A stretch of 64,000 nucleotides of DNA. Source: Teretinema sp942493045 (GTDB lineage Bacteria; Spirochaetota; Spirochaetia; Treponematales; Treponemataceae). The notes under the pieces were generated by a model. It worked only from the letters and a program-made list of their open reading frames with translations, ran no database searches and had not been told where the DNA came from. Every line of letters starts with the position of its first letter. The stretch's first letter is position 1. The position numbers and the translations under genes were made by a program. This document shows, one piece after another, positions 44,741-53,590 of the stretch. The DNA lies in the NCBI GenBank assembly GCA_942493045.1, contig OW818665.1, forward strand, positions 1 to 64,000, written 5' to 3'.

Positions 44741-45085
44741 CTAACGCCGGCGAATCAGCTCCAAAGTCAACACCGGTTCCTGGTAGTCCATGATGATGCT
44801 GTCGCACATCATGGCTACCAGATTCAGCTCGCTGTGGTCTTCGCGCTCTCCGGTCAGTTGCCAGTAGTAATCTTCCAGCTCGGGACTGCGCGGTAGGGAG
44901 AATTTCTTCTGCAAATTCCGGTAGGCCTCCGGCGCGATATGCACACCATCAATCGTCAAATGAACGGTAAACTGATTGCTCAGGCGCTGCAGCTTCATGT
45001 CGATCGAAGTCGCGTGACAGTGCTGCATAAAGTAAGTACACAGTTCATCAATAACCTTCAGGATTTTGGCAATTTCGTGTTTCAT
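44741..45085 (-). CDS. Small protein paired with DUF1576
   Basis: A 114-aa cytoplasmic protein (MKHEIAKILKVIDELCTYFMQHCHATSIDMKLQ). It shows beta-alpha alternation without a known motif. AAGGAG precedes the ATG; the gap to the DUF1576 gene is 5 nt, so it is the last gene of a minus-strand run. Function unknown. Confidence 0.75.
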   Translation of the reverse strand: MKHEIAKILKVIDELCTYFMQHCHATSIDMKLQRLSNQFTVHLTIDGVHIAPEAYRNLQKKFSLPRSPELEDYYWQLTGEREDHSELNLVAMMCDSIIMDYQEPVLTLELIRRR

Positions 45086-45090
45086 GTCTA

Positions 45091-46341
45091 TTACTCCTTT
45101 TTCTTGAGGGCATTGATTATTGGAACCAGGAAGGAGGCCACGAAACCTCCGGCGAATCCGTTGTTATAGAGATTTATTCCGCCGTGCAGAATTCCGACAT
45201 TGTGGACTATCGAAAGGTGAAAGAAGCCGGCCATCAGCCCGGCGACCGGGCCAAATTGACCGGCGATGGGCGCCAGGGTGGTGCCGAAAAGGCCGGCGAT
45301 GATTACAGAAGTCGCTCCGATTTCCCAAATCTTGACATTCGCCGCTATTACCACACCCACCAGAATCGGCAGGCAGTTCCGGCTGTGCTTGCCGAAGGCT
45401 CCGAACCCCACCACGGTCAGTATTCCGCCGATAACCGGCCCGTTAAAGCTGCCTCCGAGCGCCAGCACATAGGCCGAGCACACAAAACCCAGCACGCCCA
45501 TGTTGATGAGCGCGGCCGGATAATTGCCGATAACCGTAAAGTCGGAAACCAACCGACCGCTGGAACGGTGTATTTTGCCAAGGGCCTTGCTTAATGCCTT
45601 AAAATCCTTTCGACTGTACAGCAGGCCTCCGGCTATAGCCAGGGCAAAAAAACTGTACAGCAGTATTTGAACAGGTATATTGTAATTTATACCGATGGGC
45701 GGATTTGCCTCCACCGAGAAATTAAAGCTGCGCAATAGGGCCATCAGAAAGGAGCCGACTATACCGCCGGTAAAGCCGATATTGTAAATATTATAGCCGT
45801 CATGGAAGCGCAGAATGTGCGAGGCCAGTGGCGGCAGCACAAAGCCGGCAACGGTTCCAAATCCCAGGGCTAAGGCAAACGCCGGAGCTCCGTGCATCCA
45901 GCCGCCGAAGGCCAGGACGCTGACCAGGGGCGCGAGGGTGGTGCCGAATAGCGCCACCAGCGTATAATTTTTGAACGGTGTTTTCTGCGTTCGTGAATAG
46001 AGCCAGACTCCGAAAATGATCGGCCAGACATTAAGAAGGTTTTTTCCGAAGAAGGCAAAGCCGGTGACCGTATAGACGGCGGCTATGAAGGGACCGCTGA
46101 CCGGAATGCCCAGCAACCATAGCAACCCTGTGCATAAAACGCCCAGCGCTCCGGCGTTTACCAATGTGGCGCCGAATCCGCCGATGGCCAGATAATCATG
46201 AAACAGGATGCTGGGGGAAGTCAGTATGCGCAACAGTCCTGATCCCAGTCCGTTACCACTACCGGTCAAGATCCCCACAATGAAAAGCGTTAGGGGAAAG
46301 AAACCGATGAGCAGATACTGACTGTTTTTTTGCAGGTACAC
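45091..46341 (-). CDS. DUF1576 polytopic membrane protein
   Basis: A 416-aa integral membrane protein of the DUF1576 family. It is internally duplicated: one half has HDGYNIYNIGFTGGIVGSFL (about 200) and the other HGGINLYNNGFAGGFVASFL (about 390). FGTTLAPLVS and FGTTLAPIAG repeat likewise. About 10-12 transmembrane segments are expected. Start GTG 46341 with GGGAGG 7 nt upstream. A transporter role is often supposed, without proof. It is 22 nt downstream of an outer-membrane protein gene. Confidence 0.88.
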   Translation of the reverse strand: MYLQKNSQYLLIGFFPLTLFIVGILTGSGNGLGSGLLRILTSPSILFHDYLAIGGFGATLVNAGALGVLCTGLLWLLGIPVSGPFIAAVYTVTGFAFFGKNLLNVWPIIFGVWLYSRTQKTPFKNYTLVALFGTTLAPLVSVLAFGGWMHGAPAFALALGFGTVAGFVLPPLASHILRFHDGYNIYNIGFTGGIVGSFLMALLRSFNFSVEANPPIGINYNIPVQILLYSFFALAIAGGLLYSRKDFKALSKALGKIHRSSGRLVSDFTVIGNYPAALINMGVLGFVCSAYVLALGGSFNGPVIGGILTVVGFGAFGKHSRNCLPILVGVVIAANVKIWEIGATSVIIAGLFGTTLAPIAGQFGPVAGLMAGFFHLSIVHNVGILHGGINLYNNGFAGGFVASFLVPIINALKKKE

Positions 46342-46363
46342 GTATAAACCTCCCGGGCTCTTT

Positions 46364-47167
46364 TTAGAACATTAGGGTTACTTGAAAGACCGGACCATGA
46401 AACAGAATATCCAGATCGTGGGTTACCTCCGGCGAGGATGAAAAATACATGCGTTCGAAGCAATAGCCTGCCGAAAACTCTGCGCGATTTCCGGTCTTCC
46501 AACCGGCGAGAATATCAGCTCCATAGCGGTATCCTGCGGAATATTCCTTTTTTGGGTCCGCCGACCAACCGGTTACGCTATTATGGTTTTCAAAAAGCGG
46601 ACTGCCGAATACGGTAGAGCGAATCGTCAAGGGCAGGTGTTTTGACGGTTGGGCGGTAAGCGCCAGGCGGGCATTCGGTCCAAACATGGTAAAGCTGTAT
46701 GAACCGAATTCACCCTCATTGATGATCGTTCCCGAGGAGGTAAAGTCGGTAAAGGTTTTATTGCCCTTTAAAAGGGAAAAACAAGCCAGCACGTCCAGGC
46801 GCCAAAGCGGTGAATCAAGAAGCCGCCAGAGCGCGCCAGCCTCAAAGCCGGCCATATACCCTCCGATAGTCAGAAAATCATCGTCAGTGCCTAGGTACAT
46901 TTTATTTTCGGCAATGAGCCCGCCGCGCGCGGAACCGTAGAAAAACAAGCTTTTCCAGATAGGAACAGTCGCTCCGACGTCCAGAAACCAGGTGTCAAAA
47001 TCGCCCCAGATTTCCTCAGGGCTAACGCCAGCGTCCCTGGCCTGCTCGTGGTATGAGGAAAAGAGAGACGGGGTAACGCGCAGCCAGGCCTCAACACCGC
47101 TTTGAGCCGGAAGGACAGACAGCATTACAAAAGACAGGGAAAAGAACACAATTAATGACTTATGCAT
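46364..47167 (-). CDS. Outer-membrane beta-barrel-like protein
   Basis: A 267-aa protein with a cleavable signal peptide (MHKSLIVFFSLSFVMLSVLPAQS). The rest has amphipathic beta strands and ends FQVTLMF with the C-terminal phenylalanine typical of outer-membrane barrels. It directly precedes the DUF1576 gene on the same strand. The cargo is unknown. Confidence 0.75.
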   Translation of the reverse strand: MHKSLIVFFSLSFVMLSVLPAQSGVEAWLRVTPSLFSSYHEQARDAGVSPEEIWGDFDTWFLDVGATVPIWKSLFFYGSARGGLIAENKMYLGTDDDFLTIGGYMAGFEAGALWRLLDSPLWRLDVLACFSLLKGNKTFTDFTSSGTIINEGEFGSYSFTMFGPNARLALTAQPSKHLPLTIRSTVFGSPLFENHNSVTGWSADPKKEYSAGYRYGADILAGWKTGNRAEFSAGYCFERMYFSSSPEVTHDLDILFHGPVFQVTLMF

Positions 47168-47250
47168 ACCGGAGACTCCTTGTCTCTCAAATCTAGTGGA
47201 TTATGCTGAAGTCCGCAAGATTCAGGCGGTAGGCGGGATTACAACCCTGC

Positions 47251-48129
47251 TTATTCAGCGACCGGTGTTCGACCCTGTTCATCGAAATCCATGATAAACT
47301 CGTTCAGATACGATATACCCGTCAGAACCCGCACATTGCCCTGGAATCGATATCCCACATCCTGCATCTTGATAAACTGATCCAGCAGATCACGTTTCAT
47401 GTCTATGAAATTCATGGTGATCTGCAAAACAACGTTGCTTTTGGTATAAGCAGGTATCTGGAAGGAAGCCTTCTGCATGCCCTCTGCCCAGTAACGGCCT
47501 TCGCCAAAAATCTCATAAGTTAACTCCGAAAGATCAAGGGGAAAATCATTGGGATTCTCGATCTCTAGACTTACATTCATGCTGGTGTTGATCAGCTCTT
47601 CCCGGTGTATCTTGATGGAACTGATTCGAAGGAGCGGTTTTAGAACGCGGACAAAATCACCTGTAAGTGAAATAGAGGTAGTGAGCTCTGCGCCACCGGT
47701 ATCCAGAAAAACCAGGCGCAGAATCAAATCATAACGCAAATTGTTCGAGGTATGATCCGGATGATCGCTCAGATTCAGTGGAAAGGAAAGCTTCTGCGTA
47801 GCGGTAGAACCTGCGGCTAAAAGAAGCGACGGTTCCATGACCTGTGTTACGGGGGCCATTCCCTGAAGTTGAAGAACAGCCTCGAGTCGCGTCAACCGAT
47901 ATGGCTCGGTATCCCTGTTCTCGGTCACAAGCTCAAAGACAAGTTCAAGCTCATCGGGGTTCGTGGCTTTAATTTCCGTGAGCGCAGTGCTTGATTGGGG
48001 AATAGTGTCTGGTTTCTTGATCAGCGTCGTCGCCGGAGGCCGGGAAGCGCATCCTGATAAAAAAAAAGACAGAAAAAAGATAGCCGCAAATATACCAGCG
48101 CTTTTGCTTTGCATGTATTCCTGTTTCAT
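47251..48129 (-). CDS. LEA2-type lipoprotein
   Basis: A 292-aa lipoprotein with signal ending FLSFFLSGC (Cys27). Two tandem beta domains of the LEA2/WHy type are suggested (first around NPDELELVFELVTENRD, second around NTSMNVSLEIENPNDFPLDLSEL, which carries the NPNxxPL motif). The start is ATG 48129, at a weak AGG site; the long upstream frame lacks signals. Probably periplasmic, function unknown. Confidence 0.8.
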   Translation of the reverse strand: MKQEYMQSKSAGIFAAIFFLSFFLSGCASRPPATTLIKKPDTIPQSSTALTEIKATNPDELELVFELVTENRDTEPYRLTRLEAVLQLQGMAPVTQVMEPSLLLAAGSTATQKLSFPLNLSDHPDHTSNNLRYDLILRLVFLDTGGAELTTSISLTGDFVRVLKPLLRISSIKIHREELINTSMNVSLEIENPNDFPLDLSELTYEIFGEGRYWAEGMQKASFQIPAYTKSNVVLQITMNFIDMKRDLLDQFIKMQDVGYRFQGNVRVLTGISYLNEFIMDFDEQGRTPVAE

Positions 48130-48260
48130 TCGTTGCCTGCCTTCGATACAGTCTTTCTCGGCAAGACCGGATATATATACTCTGGATTGATCTACTCTCT
48201 TTGTCAATGCAATTTTACGGATCGCGGCCGGGATGCGCTCTATCAGAGCCCGTGCCGCTT

Positions 48261-48959
48261 TTACAGCCATCCGATATCGGTTCTAATATACTGTATTACC
48301 CCATCGATGGTGAGCGTAAACAGGCTGTCGGAGGCGGCGCTGTCAGTGAGAGAGAACTGTATGATATCTCCCTCGGCGTAAAAAGAGGTATAGTGCCAAT
48401 CGTTTCTGACGTAATATCGCTGCGCGTCATGCAGGGTGAAGTATTTTTCGCTATACACCTCTGTAATCATGCTGGTATCAATGCGCCTGCCGTTGATATT
48501 GATGAAGATATCGTCCGGTAAAATCATGGGGTAATAGTAATCATGCGGTCTGTCCGGACCGGTAATCCGTCCTTCGATATACGAATTTCGATAATAATCC
48601 TGTATTTCATACCCGTTTACGGAAAAGGTAAAGGTCTTTACGGCTATCAAACCACCCCAGCCGTATCCGGTTTGATCATTATGCCTGATTTTGTACCAAT
48701 AATGGGTTTTACCGTCTATGGTTTGAGCGATAGTTGTTTTTTCAAGAACTTCGATTTCAGCATTTAAGGCGAGTTTTCCGATTACCTGGCTGTTGACGCC
48801 GGAGAGCATCGGTGGATCAAGCTGAATCTCGCAAGATTCAGGTGTTGAATGGATCTGGTGTTTTACTCTGCAGGCCAGGGGGTTTCTTTGCCCCTTATGC
48901 GCGGGAAATATACTATAATTATGGATAGTGAGGGTTGATTTAATGGAGAATCTCCGCAA
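48261..48959 (-). CDS. SH3b-like protein with doubtful N-terminus
   Basis: The frame encodes up to 232 aa. From about residue 50 (MLSGVNSQVIGKLALNAEIEVLEKTTI ... WYKIRHNDQTGYGWGGLI) an SH3b-like beta barrel is likely. The first ~45 residues are antisense to the promoter and first codons of the diguanylate cyclase gene and look non-native. No signal peptide or ribosome site is visible. The gene is probably 5'-truncated or starts at the internal ATG (residue 51). Confidence 0.5.
   Translation of the reverse strand: MRRFSIKSTLTIHNYSIFPAHKGQRNPLACRVKHQIHSTPESCEIQLDPPMLSGVNSQVIGKLALNAEIEVLEKTTIAQTIDGKTHYWYKIRHNDQTGYGWGGLIAVKTFTFSVNGYEIQDYYRNSYIEGRITGPDRPHDYYYPMILPDDIFININGRRIDTSMITEVYSEKYFTLHDAQRYYVRNDWHYTSFYAEGDIIQFSLTDSAASDSLFTLTIDGVIQYIRTDIGWL
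48914..48936 (+). promoter_or_regulatory. Promoter and ribosome site of the diguanylate cyclase gene
   Basis: TATAAT at 48914-48919 and GAGGG (48930-48934), 8 nt before ATG 48943. A possible -35 TTGCCC is 19 nt upstream. Confidence 0.6.
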
Positions 48960-50416
48960 ACACTACTATCGTTTTTTGGCCGTATTCATGTTTTTACTTT
49001 GCGCGCTATGCATCGCCATCGCTTTTTGGGGCAATCAGGGGTTCTGAGGCAGTGCATGTGTCTCAAACCTATAACCAGATTTACGCGATTAAAAAAGCCT
49101 ATCTGAAAGATACGGTTCACAATATGATTCGGGATATAGACAGGGTTCGTCTCCAAAACCGAAAACGTTCAGAAGACCAAATATTGCATTTGGTCGCGGA
49201 CTTGGAAGCGATATATGCTTCCGCCCCGGGACGATTCACTGAACTCGCGACCGAGTTGATAAAACGGCCTGAGTATCGCGAGTCTATCAAGATCAGTTTT
49301 GGCGAAAGCCAGGAAGTCCCGGAGAAGTCTTCCGTCTATCGGTTCGGTTCTTGTTTTCTGAGCCTAAACGTCAACGAAGAATGGGTAGACAGGCAAACCA
49401 AACAGGATGCAGCTGATATTATCCATTCCCAAAAATTCGAGTATGAGGGATATATCTGGGTAAACGAGATCTTGAACTGGGACGGTGGAGACAATTACGC
49501 TATTCGGCGTATTCATCCGAATCTGATGGATACTGAGGGCAGCTTTCTTTCCACGGCCACGCGGGACGTGAAGGGGAATACCCCCTATCTTACCGAGCTG
49601 GAGGGTGTGCGGGAAGCCGGCGAGCTTTATTCTACCTATTTCTTTAAAAGAAAGGGAAGTTCCGAAATCGCGGAAAAACTTACCTACGCGGCCTTGTATA
49701 AAGACTATTCCTGGATTATCGCGATGGGCGTGCATGTGGAGGATGTTCAGCGATATATCGAAGCCGCCCGCTCGGCCAGCGCTGGTCTGGATAAACGCAT
49801 AATCATATTTGTTGTCCTGTTGATGCTATTCTTTTTCCTTTCGGCCCTGTATGCCTTGGTACGGCTGGAAAAATGGTTTATGTTCAGGACAAATCAGGCT
49901 ATCAGGAAAGAATCGAATACCGACTCCCTGACCGGCGCGCTCAATCGGCGCATGGGAGATATGTATTTGTATGAATCATTCCGTCGCTTTCAGCGCGGAA
50001 TCGAAAACCCGGCGCTATTCTCTATAGATCTGGACGATTTTAAGAAAATCAACGACAGCTATGGCCATGAGAGCGGCGATCGGGTGCTCCAGGCCGTGGT
50101 CAAGGCGATTCAAACGACGATGCGCGCGACCGACCATTTATTCCGGTGGGGCGGTGAAGAGTTCTTGCTGATTCTCAACGGGGTGGATTTTGAAGGCGCC
50201 GCCTCCCTGGCCGAGAAACTCAATGCAACCATTACCGACCTGTCCATTGAAACCGGAGACGCCGGGTCAAATACCAGTTCAGTACGGATGAGCGTTTCCA
50301 TCGGGATTGCCTGGTTTGAAAAAACCGACTTAAGCCCTGCCGCCGCCCTTAAGCGTGCCGATTTTGCCCTGTATCAGGCTAAGGCCGACGGTAAAAACTG
50401 CGCCCGTTTTGGGTGA
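48943..50416 (+). pseudogene. Membrane-bound diguanylate cyclase with an apparent N-terminal frameshift
   Basis: GGDEF enzymes make cyclic di-GMP. From 49052 the frame encodes a periplasmic sensor (Cache-like: YEGYIWVNEILNWDGGDNYAI), a transmembrane segment (IIIFVVLLMLFFFLSALYAL), and a GGDEF domain with SLTGALNRR, the SIDLDDFKKIND metal site and the FRWGGEEFLL active site (near 50146). The natural start is another frame: ATG 48943 gives a basic start and a transmembrane helix (RFLAVFMFLLCALCIAIAFWG) and then stops at TGA 49044-49046. A +1 change in the TTTTTGGGG run (49023-49031) would join the two. It may be a sequencing error, a recent mutation or slippage. Without the first membrane helix the sensor would not reach the periplasm. 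Confidence 0.8.
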
Positions 50417-50474
50417 AAGGGATTGCTGTCTTAAGCTCAGCTCATAAATCGCTTCCGGTGAGATTGATCTTCGC

Positions 50475-50921
50475 TCAAACCCGTGACGTGGCATTCGTAT
50501 GCGCTTCAATATAATCTTTTATCCGCTGAAGGCTCTCTGTCGCGGCTGGGATGTTAATGATCTTTCCGGACTTGGCCATAAGAACTATGGCCGGCTCGCT
50601 TCCGACGGCATTCCTGAATTCGGTCTGTCCCACGTCTTCCCACCTTAATTCGTCTGCCCCGAGGCGAATGCATTCATCGGAGATTTCCAATGAAAAACGG
50701 AGGGTCTTTATCAAATTCCGGATTTCCAGGATAGCCCAGGCAAGCAAAGCGATCACGAGATATGGGACCCACCAATTAAACTCGTACCGGCGTGCGTAAT
50801 TTCGCGACGGAAGTACGGCAAACAGGCCATAGGCCGCTATGCCGAGCAATCCGGTGATTGGGTAGCCGCATGCTAAAAACTTGATAACCTTCCAGCCTTT
50901 GTTATACCTAAATTTCTCCAT
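50475..50921 (-). CDS. Small membrane protein with PH-like C-terminal domain
   Basis: A 148-aa protein with two hydrophobic segments (about 16-36 and 48-70), then a cytoplasmic beta-rich domain (SLEISDECIRLGADELRWEDVGQTEF) resembling bacterial PH-like folds. AAGGAAGG precedes the ATG. Function unknown. Confidence 0.75.
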   Translation of the reverse strand: MEKFRYNKGWKVIKFLACGYPITGLLGIAAYGLFAVLPSRNYARRYEFNWWVPYLVIALLAWAILEIRNLIKTLRFSLEISDECIRLGADELRWEDVGQTEFRNAVGSEPAIVLMAKSGKIINIPAATESLQRIKDYIEAHTNATSRV

Positions 50922-51380
50922 TTAAACCTTCCTTGTCCGCAAGTTTCCCTTTCCGGTTAGTTATGCAGAGTATCAGTCGCCCGCGGTTATCGTGAGGTAG
51001 AGATTGTAGGTCGCTTTGATGCTGGATACGGCAATCATTTAAGAAGCTCATTAACCGGCTAAAACTTGTTAAGCATTATTCATTCGGCTACCGTTTTTTG
51101 TCAAGATTAATATCGGAATAGTATTCCTCATTCCCGAATAAAGGAGTCAAAGTAATGATAATCCGGACGACGGCGATAAAGAGAGATGGTCTATGAATTA
51201 ATTCTTGACAGCAATACTTGCAGGGCATAAGCTCAGGTAACCCGGATGTGCCGGGCGCCTGGGCGGGAGCGTCGTGTTTGGTTAAGGTATGTTGTATCGC
51301 GAGTGAAATCCGGTTGATAGCAAAATTCTGCAGCTGCTGAAGACGACATTTCCTGCCAATGAATCAGAGGGGGAACTCCT
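50922..51380. other. 459-nt non-coding stretch
   Basis: Nothing certain. Seen are a small palindrome GGAATAGTATTCC (51114-51126), a 13-codon ORF with a good AAAGGAG site (ATG at 51154), and a TTGACA box near 51204. A GGGGG-type ribosome site belongs to the next gene. Confidence 0.4.
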
Positions 51381-52499
51381 ATGTCTGTATGCGCAAAGTG
51401 CGGAGTGGAACGTGGTGTCATTAACTCGAGAAAGGATGGTCTGTGCAAAGAGTGCGGGCTCCGGGTCGATGAAGAAGCCCGAAAGGAAGCGGAATTACGG
51501 GCGGCTGAACAAGCCCGGCTGGTTTACGAAGAATGCAGGCAAGATATAGCGGCTTTGGCCGCAGCGCTCACGGATGAGCCGCCGATCTGCATTACTTTCA
51601 TCAGTTGGGACTTTCAAGAGGTCAAGGACAGCGGGGGTATGGGTAAAAGGCTGCTCTCTTTTGGCCTTGGGTCGGCCGTTGGCGGTATCATCGGCAGTAT
51701 CGCGGTTCATAACGCCCTTTTTCCGGGAAGCCAGTCGGAATTTTCCGGTGAGCTGGGGATCTTTGTGCTGACCCGCGACCGGGTTCACATCGGCCACGTT
51801 ACGGCGCCTTTCACTAACGGCGAGCGCGTTATCTTTCCGGAGCACGTAAATCTTCTAAAGAGTAAATTGTCGTTTGGCCTTTTGGCGCATAAGATTTTCA
51901 AGGTGCGCGAGACCCAATTCTTCATGGTCGCCGCGGAGGATGCCCTTATGGGAATAAGCTGCGGCGACGAAAGCATTCAGTTTAAGGTTTCGAGGCTTTA
52001 CGCCGGGGACAGAATGATGGACATGCCCGGGCCCTCGGAAATTCAGGCGCAGTTCTCCCAGCTGGAAAGGCTGCCTACGCCCTATCAATTCATAAAAAAA
52101 CTGGGACAGGGTGAAAACCCCCTGTCCGCCGCGCAATTCAGCGAGATTCGCAATTCAGAGACATTCATAAATACGATTGTCGACGTCTTGATCAGCTTCG
52201 AGACCCGTAACGAGCTGCTGGCTAATTTTTCTTGCCTCGATCCGCTGGTTAGGGCTTCTCTGGAAGGAAGGATAAAGGGCCTTGCCGCGCACCGCACATC
52301 GATTAAATTTTCCATCATCAAGTGGTTCGCGTTTACCGTCGTTTGCGGTCTAGGAATCGCGCTCGCTGAAGAGTTTCTTTTTTGGGTTTCCATTGTCGGG
52401 GCAGTGGCGGGCCTTATCGGAATCTGGGCTAATGCGTCGGAGAGAAAGCGTCTCCGGTGGTGTCTGGACATACAGTCCGTGATTGCCCCGTCGGTTTGA
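51381..52499 (+). CDS. Zinc-ribbon membrane protein of unknown function
   Basis: A 372-aa protein. The N-terminus has CAKCG ... CKECG (residues 4-25), a zinc ribbon, then a short basic/coil segment. Around 90-115 is a Gly-rich hydrophobic segment (LLSFGLGSAVGGIIGSIAVHNALF). A PH-like beta domain follows (GIFVLTRDRVHIGHV ... FKVRETQFFMVA). Two C-terminal transmembrane helices (WFAFTVVCGLGIALAEEFLF and VSIVGAVAGLIGIWA) end the protein. GAGGGGG precedes the ATG. I do not recognise a function. Confidence 0.8.
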   Translation: MSVCAKCGVERGVINSRKDGLCKECGLRVDEEARKEAELRAAEQARLVYEECRQDIAALAAALTDEPPICITFISWDFQEVKDSGGMGKRLLSFGLGSAVGGIIGSIAVHNALFPGSQSEFSGELGIFVLTRDRVHIGHVTAPFTNGERVIFPEHVNLLKSKLSFGLLAHKIFKVRETQFFMVAAEDALMGISCGDESIQFKVSRLYAGDRMMDMPGPSEIQAQFSQLERLPTPYQFIKKLGQGENPLSAAQFSEIRNSETFINTIVDVLISFETRNELLANFSCLDPLVRASLEGRIKGLAAHRTSIKFSIIKWFAFTVVCGLGIALAEEFLFWVSIVGAVAGLIGIWANASERKRLRWCLDIQSVIAPSV

Positions 52500-52570
52500 C
52501 CGATGGCGCGTGAGGTACGCGATTCGGCGGCGGTACCGTGGGTTATATGGCTCGCTCTTGGAGCTATTTT

Positions 52571-53470
52571 ATGATAGCTGATAATAAAAACACGTGGGGC
52601 CTGGCGCTCATTGCCAACGTGTTGAACATTTTTTCCCTGTTTCTTGTATTCGCTTTTTTCGTGAATGAATCCGGCAGTATTCCGGTTCTCGCTCGTTTAT
52701 TTTTTTGGCTTCTTCTTATTCTGCTTGCCCTGGATATCGCCGTTCTGTCCATGACGATATTCGGAAGGACCGACAGAACCACCAGAAGCGGATTTGTCCG
52801 GATTTTCTGCATCGTCGCCTTTGCACTGGCTCTCTACGCTTCAGGAAGCATAGTAAACGCAATTACGTTCGGTCTGCTGTTCCTCGGCCCGAATCAAGTT
52901 TTTCTTTCCGCCTATATTCTTCCAAACCTGTTGATGCTCGTATTCGTCTTTACCGTTTTTTCGCTCAGGGTAAATCGTTTTATTTATGTACCGTCAAGAA
53001 TTCTCATCCCAGGCCTTTTGCTCATGTACATAGCGAATATTTTGCTTCCGCTACTTAGTAGTCGTCAAATGCTCGGCGCCGCGGCGAAAAACGCCCTCTA
53101 CGCTGTCACCCTCTATGGGGTTCCTTTGGCTTTGACTGCGTTGGGCTGTATTCTTTCCAAGAATGCCGAAAAGAATGACGGTAGTGACAGCGAAAATATT
53201 TCATATCTCCGTCCTTTTGTGATATTGCTCATTTCAAGTTTCTTATTGGCCTTTGGAACCGCGGGCCTGGATACGCTCGTCAGCCTGAATTCCAACGGAA
53301 ATCAGGGATTGGGCGAATATGCCCGGGGGCTCAGTCGCAAAAATGCCATAGAGGCAGTAAAAACCGCCTTGATTTTACTTTCTGTGGTCGGATATGCGTT
53401 TGGCATTATTGCCACAATGGGCGTTTCGGGCAAAAGAAAAAAGGCGTGGATTAAAGGCTGTGAAAAATAA
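52571..53470 (+). CDS. Integral membrane protein of unknown function
   Basis: A 299-aa protein with about eight predicted transmembrane segments, starting MIADNKNTWGLALIANVLNIF. TTGGAG lies about 9 nt before ATG 52571; the GTG 33 nt upstream is less likely. It is 71 nt after the zinc-ribbon gene, on the same strand. No family is recognised. Confidence 0.75.
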   Translation: MIADNKNTWGLALIANVLNIFSLFLVFAFFVNESGSIPVLARLFFWLLLILLALDIAVLSMTIFGRTDRTTRSGFVRIFCIVAFALALYASGSIVNAITFGLLFLGPNQVFLSAYILPNLLMLVFVFTVFSLRVNRFIYVPSRILIPGLLLMYIANILLPLLSSRQMLGAAAKNALYAVTLYGVPLALTALGCILSKNAEKNDGSDSENISYLRPFVILLISSFLLAFGTAGLDTLVSLNSNGNQGLGEYARGLSRKNAIEAVKTALILLSVVGYAFGIIATMGVSGKRKKAWIKGCEK

Positions 53471-53590
53471 ACGCTATGAAAGCTGTTTTCCTTACCGCGG
53501 GAACGCGCGCTGACACAGATCCCTGTCGGCCATTGCCGCCCAAACGGGTACACCGCAACGCGCTCTTCCCCGCTTTATTGCTACAGTACC

